Source: Wenjunlia vitaminophila DSM 41686 (lineage in GTDB: Bacteria > Actinomycetota > Actinomycetes > Streptomycetales > Streptomycetaceae). From it: a DNA stretch of 48,295 bases. The stretch covers positions 315-48,609 of the forward strand of contig NZ_KB904681.1 of NCBI RefSeq assembly GCF_000380165.1, read 5' to 3'. Positions within the stretch are counted from its first letter, which is position 1, and every line of letters begins with the position of its first letter. Made by a program: the position numbers and the translations under genes. The notes under the pieces were generated by a model, which was given only the letters and a program-made list of their open reading frames with translations, was not told where the DNA came from and made no database searches. This document shows, piece by piece, positions 16,029 to 24,076 of the stretch.

Positions 16029-16119
16029 GCAGTGCTTTCGACGATCTTCTACACCGGTGGCCTCGCAAGTTCTGACTGCGAGGCCACCGGCACATTACTT
16101 GAAGGGTGACAAGCAGTTA

Positions 16120-17406
16120 ATGGGGTACTGCAAGAACGGGTATTCAGGTAGTGGTTTTCTGCGTTTCCTGGGTGTGTGCGGTGCCTTGTTGGTCTGCGGT
16201 GGCATGTTAGCGCCACCAGCATACGCAGATTCTGTACGTGATCACCAGTGGCACCTTGATGCCATGAAGGCCGAAGAAATGTGGAAAACAAGCACTGGTG
16301 AAGGGGTCGTGATTGCTGTCATCGATAGCGGCGTCGACGCTGGGCGTTCGGAGCTGCGCGGTCAGGTCCTCGAAGGGAAGGATTTCACCTCTCTTCCAGG
16401 TGATGCCCGTGTAGACTCCCAAGGGCATGGAACCAAAATGGCAGAACTGATCGCGAGTACAGGAATTGGGGAAGGGCGTCAAGGTGGGTATGGCCTTGCC
16501 CCCGGCGCCAAGATTTTACCTCTTCGTGTGACATACGAAGGGCCAGACGCCTCGGCCGACTTCCGGTCCCAGGTTACTAAGGCAATTCGCCACGCGGCTG
16601 ACAGTGATGCTCGGATTATCAATATGTCTCTGGGTTTTGCTGTCGGGAGTCGAGAGCTTTCCGAAGCTGTTCGATATGCGATGTCCAAGGACGTGTTACT
16701 TTTTGCTGCTGCGGGCAATGCGGGGGAGTATGATGCTCCCGTCGATCACCCTGCGGCCACTATTGGGGTCGTCGCTGTGGCGGCTCTTGGGCGTGACGTT
16801 CGGGCGACCGCATCGTCCCAACATGGACCCGAGGTTGATCTCTCTGCGCCTGGTGAGGAGATTGTGACCTCCTGTGGTCACCGTAGCGGCTACTGCATTG
16901 GGGAAGGCACAAGCGACGCCACTGCTCTTGCCTCGGCTTCCGCTGCCCTCATCTGGTCCAAGCACCCGGACTGGACGGCGAACCAGGTCCTTCGGGTCAT
17001 GATCAATACTGCTGGTGGACCAACTGATGGTGTCGAGCGAAATTACTACATCGGTTACGGCGCCGTCCGTCCTCGGATCGCTCTGACCAATCCCGGTGAC
17101 CCGGGGCCGCCGGATGTCAGCCCCCTGCCCGAGGTTGTAGCCGCGCAGAAGGCGGAGGAGAAGGCGCAGGACAAGCGTGAGGCGTCGGCGAAGCCGGACG
17201 CCGACGGGCGCGGGCCGGCGGTGAAGGAGAGTGCTTCGGCGGTCGCGGTGCAAGGCGAGGACGACGGTGGTCCGGTGATGTGGGCGGCTGCCGGGGCCGG
17301 AGTGCTCGTGGTCGGCGCTGGACTCGGCTTCGTGTTGACGCGGCGGCGGAGGAGTGCGCAGCAGTCGGCCGCGGGGTTCGGGCCACCGCCGAGCTCATGG
17401 CGCTGA
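16120..17406 (+). CDS. mycP: mycosin-type S8 serine protease (first copy)
   Basis: 428 aa from ATG 16120. The start is followed by a signal peptide (FLRFLGVCGALLVCGGMLAP, cleavage after AYA near residue 36). Subtilase residues are Asp69 (VIDSGVD), His103 (GHGTK), oxyanion Asn200 (AAAGNAG) and Ser265 (EGTSDATALAS); the Pro usual in GTSxAAP is absent. A Pro/Lys/Glu-rich linker leads to a C-terminal membrane helix (MWAAAGAGVLVVGAGLGFVL) and a basic tail, giving the mycosin layout: protease outside, tail in cytosol. Mycosins are structural and processing parts of ESX systems. Most of the gene is lower in GC than its surroundings; the last ~100 codons return to high GC. Confidence 0.88.
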   Translation: MGYCKNGYSGSGFLRFLGVCGALLVCGGMLAPPAYADSVRDHQWHLDAMKAEEMWKTSTGEGVVIAVIDSGVDAGRSELRGQVLEGKDFTSLPGDARVDSQGHGTKMAELIASTGIGEGRQGGYGLAPGAKILPLRVTYEGPDASADFRSQVTKAIRHAADSDARIINMSLGFAVGSRELSEAVRYAMSKDVLLFAAAGNAGEYDAPVDHPAATIGVVAVAALGRDVRATASSQHGPEVDLSAPGEEIVTSCGHRSGYCIGEGTSDATALASASAALIWSKHPDWTANQVLRVMINTAGGPTDGVERNYYIGYGAVRPRIALTNPGDPGPPDVSPLPEVVAAQKAEEKAQDKREASAKPDADGRGPAVKESASAVAVQGEDDGGPVMWAAAGAGVLVVGAGLGFVLTRRRRSAQQSAAGFGPPPSSWR

Positions 17407-17445
17407 ACGTCAGCCATTGACCCTTGCCTGAGGCGGGGGCACGGT

Positions 17446-17475
17446 GAGCCCGGGAGGTTGCGATCTCCCGGGCTC
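17446..17475. terminator. bidirectional hairpin between mycosin and XRE genes
   Basis: GAGCCCGGGAG (17446-17456) pairs perfectly with CTCCCGGGCTC (17465-17475), 8-base loop, followed on the plus strand by TTGCGTTT. It lies between convergent genes. Confidence 0.82.
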
Positions 17476-17536
17476 TTGCGTTTCGGAGCGCCTCCCGTGT
17501 TCGTCGCGGCTCGGTCGCGCTGGGGAGCACCCGCGG

Positions 17537-17812
17537 TCACGCGGTGAGCGCCTGGTCGTCCTCGGTAGTGGGTTCCGCGCAGGCCGCGGCCAAGTGCTCC
17601 AGGGAGATCCCCAGCGCGGTGGCCAAGGCCGTGACGGTGAAGAAGGCCGGGGTGGGTGCACGTCCGGTCTCGATCTTCCGCAGGGTTTCGGCCGACACTC
17701 CGGCGGCCGCGGCCACCTCCACCATGCTGCGGTCGCCGCGGGCCTCTCGCAGCAGGGCGCCGAGGCGCTCACCGCGGCGCCTTTCCTCTGGGGTCAATGG
17801 GGTCCTCACCAT
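17537..17812 (-). CDS. XRE-family helix-turn-helix regulator
   Basis: 91 aa from ATG 17812. The segment RLGALLREARGDRSMVEVAA AAGVSAETLRKIETGRAPTP spells a Cro/C1-type helix-turn-helix (recognition helix around AETLRKIETG), and the C-terminal helices (TVTALATALGISLEHL) complete the XRE fold. It is divergent from the methionine aminopeptidase gene, and the 58-base gap between the starts holds the palindrome ATACCGGTAT, a likely autoregulatory operator. XRE/map divergent pairs occur in streptomycetes; the inducing signal is unknown. Longer in-frame starts would run into the map gene and are rejected. Confidence 0.85.
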   Translation of the reverse strand: MVRTPLTPEERRRGERLGALLREARGDRSMVEVAAAAGVSAETLRKIETGRAPTPAFFTVTALATALGISLEHLAAACAEPTTEDDQALTA

Positions 17813-17825
17813 ACCCGTGATACTA

Positions 17826-17835
17826 ATACCGGTAT
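17826..17835. promoter_or_regulatory. palindromic operator candidate between XRE gene and map
   Basis: ATACCGGTAT is a perfect 10-bp palindrome, 13 bases upstream of the XRE start and 35 bases upstream of map. It overlaps a TATAAG sequence (17833-17838) that could be a -10 box for map. This AT-containing island is unusual in the local high-GC context. Confidence 0.5.
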
Positions 17836-17870
17836 AAGAATTGGAGCCTAGCGGGCCGAGGAGTCGCGCC

Positions 17871-18638
17871 ATGGTGGAAATCAAGACAGACGTCGCCTTG
17901 CAGGCCATGCGGGAGGCCGGACGGGTGGTGGCTCGCGCGCTGGCCGCCGTCCGCGACGCGGCAGCCGTCGGGGTGTCACTCCGGGAGCTGGACGAGGTCG
18001 CTAGGTCCGTCCTGGACGAGGCAGGAGCCGGGTCGCCCTTCCTGGGCTACCGTCCCTCGTTCGCGCCGACACCCTTCCCGGCCGTCATCTGCACTTCCGT
18101 CAACGACGCGGTGGCCCACGGCATCCCCACGGACTACCGTCTGCGTGACGGCGACCTCGTCAGCATCGACTGCGGCGCGGAACTGGACGGGTGGACGGGC
18201 GACGCGGCCATAAGCTTCACCGTCGGCACGCCGCGCCCCGCGGACCTGGCGCTCATCGACGCCACTCAGCGTGCCCTCGACGCAGGCATCGCAGCGGCCG
18301 TCGTGGGCCAGCGCACCGGTGACATCTCCCACGCCGTCGACACGGTCGCTCGCGCCGCCCGCTGCGGCATGCCGAGGGACTTCGGCGGGCATGGCATCGG
18401 TCGCCGCATGCACGAGGATCCCCACCTGCCCAACCGTGGCCGGCCGGGACGCGGTTTCCCACTGCGCCACGGCCTGGTCCTGGCCATTGAGCCCATGCTG
18501 ATGGCGGGCGGGGACGACGCCTACACCACCGGCGCGGACGGCTGGACGCTGTTGACCACCGACGGCAGCCGGGCCGCGCACATCGAGCACACCGTCGCCG
18601 TCACCGACGAGGGCCCGTGCATCCTGACCGTGCCCTGA
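17871..18638 (+). CDS. map: type I methionine aminopeptidase
   Basis: 255 aa from ATG 17871, with GAGGAG 7 bases upstream. The enzyme removes N-terminal methionine from nascent proteins using two divalent metals. Family features: VNDAVAHGIP (substrate His), SIDCGAELDGWTGDAAISF (two metal Asp), GHGIGRRMHEDP (metal His), AIEPML (metal Glu) and AHIEHTVAV (metal Glu). It lacks an N-terminal zinc-finger or SH3-binding extension. This is probably an accessory copy, since actinomycete housekeeping map normally lies in the ribosomal-protein region, and it is paired with a divergent XRE regulator. Confidence 0.94.
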   Translation: MVEIKTDVALQAMREAGRVVARALAAVRDAAAVGVSLRELDEVARSVLDEAGAGSPFLGYRPSFAPTPFPAVICTSVNDAVAHGIPTDYRLRDGDLVSIDCGAELDGWTGDAAISFTVGTPRPADLALIDATQRALDAGIAAAVVGQRTGDISHAVDTVARAARCGMPRDFGGHGIGRRMHEDPHLPNRGRPGRGFPLRHGLVLAIEPMLMAGGDDAYTTGADGWTLLTTDGSRAAHIEHTVAVTDEGPCILTVP

Positions 18639-18725
18639 ACTCCCGCCACCTCTCGATGTGGCTGCTCGGGAGCCGTGGGCACACCGCGGTGGTGGACAGC
18701 CCCGGAGACGGGGGCGGACAGCCAC

Positions 18726-18767
18726 GGCCCCGGCGGGCGTGCTCGACGGCGAGCGCCTGCCGGGGCC
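18726..18767. terminator. hairpin between map and espI-like gene
   Basis: GGCCCCGGC (18726-18734) pairs perfectly with GCCGGGGCC (18759-18767), and pairing can extend inward for several bases. It lies between convergent genes and could end both transcripts. Confidence 0.7.
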
Positions 18768-18798
18768 TGGTCCGTGAGCCCGCCCGTGCGGGAAGCCG

Positions 18799-21390
18799 TT
18801 ACTGCTGGGCCGGGGGCTGAAGGGGGTAGCCGTAGCCCGACTGTGAGTGCTGGTCGGGCTGCTGGTGCCCGGGCTGGGGGTAGCCGTAGGCGCCGGGGGG
18901 CGGTGCCGGTTGGTTCCACGGTTGAGCGGGCTGAGGTCCGTGGGGGTGCTGCTGGGGATACTGCGGCGGCGCCTGGTGGGGTAGGCCGGTGCGTGGGTCC
19001 ACCGGGGCCTGTTGCTGTTGCGGATAAGGGGGAGCGACCTGTGGGGGCTGGGCTCCGCCCTCGCCGGTCCACAGCCCCTGCGCCTGCTGGGCGCGGGAGA
19101 AGTCCTCGGCGACCATGGCCGCGAGGTGGAAGTACGCTTCGCGGGTCTTCGGCCGCATCATGTTCAGGTCCAGCTCGGCTCCGGCCGACAGGTGCTCGTC
19201 GAACGGGACCACCACCACCCCGCGGCAACGGGTCTCGAAGTGCGCCACGATGTCCTCGACCTTGATGATCTTCCCGGTTTCCCGCACCCCGGAGATCACC
19301 GTGATGGAGCGCTGCACCAGGTCCGCGTACCCGTGCGCGGACAACCAGTCGAGGGTGGTGCTCGCGCTGCTCGCCCCGTCGACGCTCGGGGTGGAGATGA
19401 TGATGAGCTGGTCAGCGAGGTCCAGAACACCACGCATGGCGCTGTAGAGCAGCCCGGTGCCCGAGTCGGTGAGGATGATGGGGTACTGCCGTCCGAGGAC
19501 GTCGATGACGCGACGGTAGTCCTCGTCGTTGAACGTGGTGGACACCGCCGGGTCCACGTCGTTGGCCAGTATTTCCAAGCCGCTGGGCGCCTGGGAGGTG
19601 AAACGGCGGATGTCCATGTAGCTGTGCAGGTACGGGATGGCGGTGACGAGGTCGCGGATGGTGGCCCCGGTCTCCCGGCGCACCCGGCGGCCCAGGGTAC
19701 CCGCGTCAGGGTTGGCGTCGATGGCGATGACCTTGTCCTGTCGCTCCGTTGCCAGTGTGGCGCCGAGCGCGGTGGTCGTCGTGGTCTTGCCAACGCCTCC
19801 CTTGAGGCTGATCACGGCGATGCGGTAGCAGCTCAGGACAGGGGTGCGGATGAGATCCAGCTTGCGTCGGCGCTCCGCCTCCGCGGCCTTTCCGCCGATC
19901 TTGAACCGGGGCGTCGGGCTCTTCCTCACCTGCGGCTGCTTGCGCAGCAGGCGATCAGAGGACAGCTCCACGGCGGCCGTATAGCCCAGGGGCGCGCCTG
20001 GGGTGGGAGCCGCCGCCTGCGGCTGGGCGCCGGTGGACGGCGGCCAGCCGCCCTGTCGTGGGTCGACCGGTGCCTGTCCCTGGCCGGGCGGTGGCGCGGG
20101 CTGGTGAGCCTGTGGCGGCGGTGCCGTTGACTGTGGTTGCTGCGCCTGCTGTGGCGGTTGAGCGGCGGAAGGATGGGAGATCGACGGCGCCTGCGGGTGG
20201 GGTTGCTGCCCCCACGGGTCCGCGGGCTGCTGGGGGTAGCCGTAACCACCCGGAGGCTGGGACTGCTGGGACGCCTGGTAGTTCGGGGGCAGCGGGGGCA
20301 GGGGCATCCCGCCCGGTTGCGGTGCGGGGGCCTGCTGCTCGGGGGTTTGCGGTTGTGGCTGCTGGGCCTGCGGCTGTGCGTACGGCGCCGTCGGCTGCGC
20401 GGGGGCGGCCGTCGGCGGCACCTGTCCCTGGGCGTCCGCGGGCAAGGGGGCCGGGGCGGGTGACGCTTGGGCCTGCGAAGGGGGCCAGCCCACGGGCTGC
20501 TGGGGGTAGCCGTAGCCGCTGTTCGGTTGGGCCTGGGGGGTGGCCCACGGCTGGCCGGCCATCGGCTGGTGGGTGTGTGGCGGAGCCACGGGGCCAGGCG
20601 ACGGGTAAGGACCGTTGGGCGGCGCGCCCGGGTGCGGGGCCTGGCCGGCACCCGGCGAACCCGGCCAGGCGGGGCCCGGTCCGCCCGGAGCGGGCATGCC
20701 GGACTGAGGGTGGGCGTTGCCGCCACCAGGCTCCTCCGACGGTTCCGTCACCTGGGAGAACCGCATGGTGGCGTCGGGCGGCGGCGCCTTGCGGTCGGGC
20801 CTCGCGGCCTGGCCGTCGTCGCCGTCGGACGGCCGAGCGTCGGCGGGGGACGACCCCACCGCACCAGAGCCCGACCCACCAGAACCGGTGGTTCCCGAGT
20901 CCGGCACCCTGTCGCTGGGGTCCCCGGAGCCGGACTGGGTGGGGCCGGGAGGTTGCGGGGTGCCGCCCGCCGCGGGCCGCGGGGACGGAGCGGGGTCGCC
21001 GCCGACCGCCACGGACGGCGGCGACCCGTCGCCGGACGCACTGTCGCCGTCGTGGTTGTCGTTGTGACCGGGCGACACCTCGGGCGTCAGCACCGGGGAA
21101 CCCGTGGGCGGAGGAGGCGCGAACCGCTGGGTCGCGGGGGTCACCGTCCGTCGGGGGGCGGGTACCCGCACAGCGGCGGCGGGTTCTTCGGGCGCGGACT
21201 CGTCCTCCGGCACCGTAACCGCGGACGGAGCCGCCGAGGGCGGGTCAGGTGCCGCGGCGGGCGGTGCCGGCCTGGCTCCGACCGAACCCTGCATGTACCA
21301 GGCGGGAGGCGTGTAGTCGGCGCCGGACCACTCCTCGTCCTCCTCGGGGGCGTTCTCGCCCTCGTAGACGTCGTCCCGATCGCTGCTCAC
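18799..21390 (-). CDS. EspI-like protein: Pro/Gln-rich N-terminus and MinD/ParA-type ATPase
   Basis: 863 aa from GTG 21390, with AGGAGG 7 bases upstream. The first ~35 residues are acidic ([20 protein letters not shown]). Residues ~40-520 are Pro/Gln/Gly-rich and disordered, with recurring GYGYPQQP units. The ATPase domain follows: [20 protein letters not shown] (deviant Walker A KGGVGKT), [17 protein letters not shown], and [14 protein letters not shown] (Walker B-like). A second YPQQ-rich tail (~85 residues) ends in [11 protein letters not shown]. The plan matches mycobacterial EspI (Rv3876), an ESX-1-associated regulator. It is the distal minus gene of the cluster but separated from eccE's operon by 328 bases. 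Confidence 0.85.
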   Translation of the reverse strand: MSSDRDDVYEGENAPEEDEEWSGADYTPPAWYMQGSVGARPAPPAAAPDPPSAAPSAVTVPEDESAPEEPAAAVRVPAPRRTVTPATQRFAPPPPTGSPVLTPEVSPGHNDNHDGDSASGDGSPPSVAVGGDPAPSPRPAAGGTPQPPGPTQSGSGDPSDRVPDSGTTGSGGSGSGAVGSSPADARPSDGDDGQAARPDRKAPPPDATMRFSQVTEPSEEPGGGNAHPQSGMPAPGGPGPAWPGSPGAGQAPHPGAPPNGPYPSPGPVAPPHTHQPMAGQPWATPQAQPNSGYGYPQQPVGWPPSQAQASPAPAPLPADAQGQVPPTAAPAQPTAPYAQPQAQQPQPQTPEQQAPAPQPGGMPLPPLPPNYQASQQSQPPGGYGYPQQPADPWGQQPHPQAPSISHPSAAQPPQQAQQPQSTAPPPQAHQPAPPPGQGQAPVDPRQGGWPPSTGAQPQAAAPTPGAPLGYTAAVELSSDRLLRKQPQVRKSPTPRFKIGGKAAEAERRRKLDLIRTPVLSCYRIAVISLKGGVGKTTTTTALGATLATERQDKVIAIDANPDAGTLGRRVRRETGATIRDLVTAIPYLHSYMDIRRFTSQAPSGLEILANDVDPAVSTTFNDEDYRRVIDVLGRQYPIILTDSGTGLLYSAMRGVLDLADQLIIISTPSVDGASSASTTLDWLSAHGYADLVQRSITVISGVRETGKIIKVEDIVAHFETRCRGVVVVPFDEHLSAGAELDLNMMRPKTREAYFHLAAMVAEDFSRAQQAQGLWTGEGGAQPPQVAPPYPQQQQAPVDPRTGLPHQAPPQYPQQHPHGPQPAQPWNQPAPPPGAYGYPQPGHQQPDQHSQSGYGYPLQPPAQQ

Positions 21391-21718
21391 TGCTGCGCCT
21401 CCTGTGTTGCTTCCTCGCTCACCGACCCCAGGCCGGTGCCCCCTGTGCGCACGTGTCGCGGCTCCAGAGAGGCGACGCCCACGCGGTTCCCTTCCGTTCA
21501 CCTGGGTGGCCCGCCCGGCGTGATCCGCCGAACCCGGCCGGGAGCAGTCAAGGGCCTGCCTGTCTGTCCTTTGCCGCCGCAGGACACAGCCTAATCGTGC
21601 ACGTCGTCACGACGGCATGCCCACTGTTTGCCGGCTCTCCTGAGAAACCGGTGTCATGCCTCGTCAGTGCCTCGCGCCCAGCACACCGCGCCCAGACAAC
21701 GGGTGCGTAACGGTGGTG
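21391..21718 (-). other. 328-base gap upstream of the espI-like gene
   Basis: No gene is supported. On the minus strand TAGGCT (21593 to 21588) resembles the -10 boxes seen elsewhere in this window; no -35 is evident. Transcription would begin near 21581 with a leader of about 190 bases. CGTCG/CGACG (21602-21614) forms a small inverted repeat just upstream of that box. Confidence 0.4.
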
Positions 21719-22495
21719 TCAGTCCACCCGCCGTGGCGCCCCCAAGAGCGCCGTCTCCGCCTCCGTCGGCTGGGTCATGACGAGTTGCCGGTCGCGTCTG
21801 GTGCACCACAGGGTGACATTGTCACCGAGCGTTGACAGCGTCCGCACCTCTGCTTGCGGCAGCCGCAGCAGATCGCCGACCACGGCGGCCTCCTGCGGGG
21901 ACACCCGCTGCACACCGACCAACGCGGCGGAGGCGATCAGTCGGGGCGCCGTCGGACCCAGGTAGGGCAGGACCGTCAGCACCGACTGCCAGGGCCCGGC
22001 GGCCAGCCGACTCCGCGGTGGGCGGGCCCCACAGTCCCGCACGACCAGCACCGGATTGGACACCGAGGGGCCCTGCGGGGCCACCTGACCCACCGCGTGC
22101 ACCGACACGCACTGCATGCCGCCGCCGGCCGCCTGCGCCATGGGCTGCCACACCGGGCCGCGTCCGGTCTCCACCGCCACCCGCGCGCCCGTCGCCACGG
22201 CCCGCAACGCGAACACCTGCGCCGTCCACAACCCGCCGACCAGCAGCACGTCGAACTGCTCGGGGCGGAAGAGGCCCAGCACCGCCGGCTGCTCGTGGCG
22301 GTCGATGCCGATGACCACGCCGTCGTCGCTCACCGGGAGGGCGATCCCTGACGTCTGGTCAGCCGGCACCACGTGCCGGTTCCGCCGCGGCCCGAGGAGT
22401 CCGAAACCCCGTCTCGCCCGACGCGGACGGTCGCCCGGGCCCCCGGGAGAAGGGGCAGGACGGCGTACCGCGGGGGGGACGGTGGGGACAGCCAT
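21719..22495 (-). CDS. conserved type VII secretion cluster protein of unknown function
   Basis: 258 aa from ATG 22495. Its start shares one base with the eccE stop (TGATG), so translation is coupled to EccE. A basic Pro/Arg-rich N-terminus (~45 residues) precedes a globular part with alternating beta strands and helices (DGVVIGIDRHEQPAVLGLF, FDVLLVGGLWTAQVFALRAV, GARVAVETGRGPVWQPMAQA). There are no membrane helices, signal peptide or nucleotide-binding motif that I can see. Its position between eccE and espI suggests a cytosolic partner of the secretion machine, as in streptomycete clusters. Function is unassigned. Confidence 0.75.
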   Translation of the reverse strand: MAVPTVPPAVRRPAPSPGGPGDRPRRARRGFGLLGPRRNRHVVPADQTSGIALPVSDDGVVIGIDRHEQPAVLGLFRPEQFDVLLVGGLWTAQVFALRAVATGARVAVETGRGPVWQPMAQAAGGGMQCVSVHAVGQVAPQGPSVSNPVLVVRDCGARPPRSRLAAGPWQSVLTVLPYLGPTAPRLIASAALVGVQRVSPQEAAVVGDLLRLPQAEVRTLSTLGDNVTLWCTRRDRQLVMTQPTEAETALLGAPRRVD

Positions 22496-23784
22496 CAGCG
22501 GGTTCCTCCCAACGGCAGGGTGGCCAACAGGCCCGGGAGCTGCTCGCGGTCCAGCCGCACCAGGCCGACCCGCACCCCGTTGGCGTGCCGCTCCAACTGC
22601 CGTCGCGCGGTGACCAGTTCGGTGTCGCTTCGGGCGGTGAGCCGGACGTAGCCGGTGAGCGCGGGTGAGTGCCCCGTGCCCCTGGTCGCGATCAGGCTGA
22701 ATGTGCTGGCCAGGGTGGGGACGGAGGTCAAGAGGTTCACCAGGTCGGGACTGCGGCCGGCGGGGAGCTGCGGCCAGCGGCCTATCCAGTAGGTGGTGTG
22801 CCAGCGGTCATCACAGCGCCAGGTCCGTGACGTCTCCACGGTGCGGCGGGACGTCTGCTGGTCCCCGCGGTGGGTGCTGGCCCGGGGATTGGCGCAGGCC
22901 GAGGTGGAGAGGGCCGAGACCAGCTCCGGCTCGTCCAGCACCGTGGCCGTGAACCCGGCCGCGACGAGCCGGCTCGCCAGTTGGTCGGCTGCCCTGAGGA
23001 CTGCCCGCTGGACCCCGCCCAGGCCCCCGCCCCGTGCCTTCACCGCCTCCGGACACAGCTCAGGGTCCAGCTTCAGGGCGACCCAGGTCAGCCGCAGCCC
23101 GGGGGTGCCGGTCTGTGCCTGCAGCGGCGTGTAGGAACGGGCGGCGACCGACTGCTCCGGCAGGTGCGTGGCCGGCGCTGGCTGGGTGTGCTGCACCACC
23201 TGGACCGACGCCAGCACGATGTCGTCCACCTCCAGGGCGTCGTGCAGCACCTCCAGGGGGAGCGGGCGCTGACCCCGCAGCGGCCGGAGCGGGGCGTCCC
23301 TGCCCTGCACGAGCAGCACCACGGTGAGGAACGTGCCGTCGCCGACCATGCCCACCGAACGGTGGTCACGGTCGATGTAGGTGTAGGTGCGCAGCGCCGG
23401 GTCGCACTCGACGGCCGGCGCCAGACCGGGGTCGACCCCCACCGGCGGCGGCTCCGCGGCGGCGGCCCGGCGGCGGGACCGCAGCGCCAGGACCGTGCCC
23501 AACCACTCAGGCAGCGGCCGGCGGTGCCTGCTCACCACGGCCAGGACCACCAGCACCGCGGCGACCGCGGCGAGTGGCACCAGCACCACGGAGCCCCCCG
23601 CCATGCCCACCAGCACCAGCGCGGCAGCCACCTCGACCAGCACCACCTGCTGGAGCCGCAACGGACCCAGGGTGCCCGGCCGGGGATGCGGTCGGGGCAC
23701 CGCGGACGGGCGTGGACGCCGCGCGGGGGGATGCCCGCCCGACCGCGGCGCGGTCGCCCGCCGTGCCCTGGTAGCGCTGCCCAT
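22495..23784 (-). CDS. eccE: type VII secretion protein EccE
   Basis: 429 aa from ATG 23784, with GAGGGGG upstream. EccE is a peripheral component of the ESX inner-membrane complex. After a basic, Pro-rich N-terminus come two adjacent membrane helices (QQVVLVEVAAALVLVGMAGG and VVLVPLAAVAAVLVVLAVV, around residues 50-90) followed by RHRRPLPEWLGTVLALR and a large soluble domain. YTYIDRDHRSVGMVGDGTFL and WVALKLDPELCPEAVKARGG match the EccE pattern. It is divergent from eccB across a 292-base promoter region. Longer upstream frames are not supported. Confidence 0.87.
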   Translation of the reverse strand: MGSATRARRATAPRSGGHPPARRPRPSAVPRPHPRPGTLGPLRLQQVVLVEVAAALVLVGMAGGSVVLVPLAAVAAVLVVLAVVSRHRRPLPEWLGTVLALRSRRRAAAAEPPPVGVDPGLAPAVECDPALRTYTYIDRDHRSVGMVGDGTFLTVVLLVQGRDAPLRPLRGQRPLPLEVLHDALEVDDIVLASVQVVQHTQPAPATHLPEQSVAARSYTPLQAQTGTPGLRLTWVALKLDPELCPEAVKARGGGLGGVQRAVLRAADQLASRLVAAGFTATVLDEPELVSALSTSACANPRASTHRGDQQTSRRTVETSRTWRCDDRWHTTYWIGRWPQLPAGRSPDLVNLLTSVPTLASTFSLIATRGTGHSPALTGYVRLTARSDTELVTARRQLERHANGVRVGLVRLDREQLPGLLATLPLGGTR

Positions 23785-23815
23785 GCCGGTCCGCCCCCTC
23801 GGCTGCGATGAACTT

Positions 23816-23844
23816 GCTGTAACGTCTCCGAACCGTACCGTCAC
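23816..23844 (-). promoter_or_regulatory. candidate eccE promoter
   Basis: On the minus strand GTGACG (23844-23839) and TACAGC (23821-23816) are separated by 17 bases. Start would be near 23810, 26 bases before the eccE ATG. The -10 lacks its final T, so support is moderate. Confidence 0.35.
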
Positions 23845-23877
23845 CGCGCCCCGCCGCGACAGCCGACACCGACCGCC

Positions 23878-23929
23878 TGTGGACAACCACCAAGTCGTGC
23901 GTGATCCCACGACAACGCCCTGTGGACAA
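23878..23929 (+). promoter_or_regulatory. pair of DnaA-box-like sites in the eccE/eccB intergenic region
   Basis: TGTGGACAA occurs at 23878-23886 and 23921-23929, each preceded by CC and followed by C. It is the exact reverse complement of TTGTCCACA, the actinobacterial DnaA-box consensus. The copies are direct repeats with a 43-base period (about four helical turns) and flank a small inverted repeat (GTCGTG/CACGAC, 23894-23913). The second copy lies where the -35 of a possible eccB -10 (TAAGCT, 23943-23948) would be. Confidence 0.6.
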
Positions 23930-24076
23930 CTCGGTTGCCCGGTAAGCTCGTTGATCTTCGTCAGGCCCACCGGCCCGTCCGGTACCCGGGTCCGCGGCCC
24001 CTGACGGCCGCCCGACGGCGGGCGGCATGGTGAGTGCCCACGCCCCGAGCCCGACCGACCACGGGAGACGGCATCC

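Noticed and set aside
16021-16119. TTG 16021 as start of the first mycosin
   Set aside because: It would place 33 non-signal residues before the signal peptide and overlap the previous stop; ATG 16120 starts just before the signal sequence.
13941-17406. A mobile genomic island
   Set aside because: No integrase, transposase, tRNA-end duplication or flanking direct repeats were found despite the GC change.
20230-20520. Recurrent GGGGGTAGCCGTA-type sequences
   Set aside because: They are coding repeats (GYGYPQQP) of the EspI-like protein, not regulatory sites.
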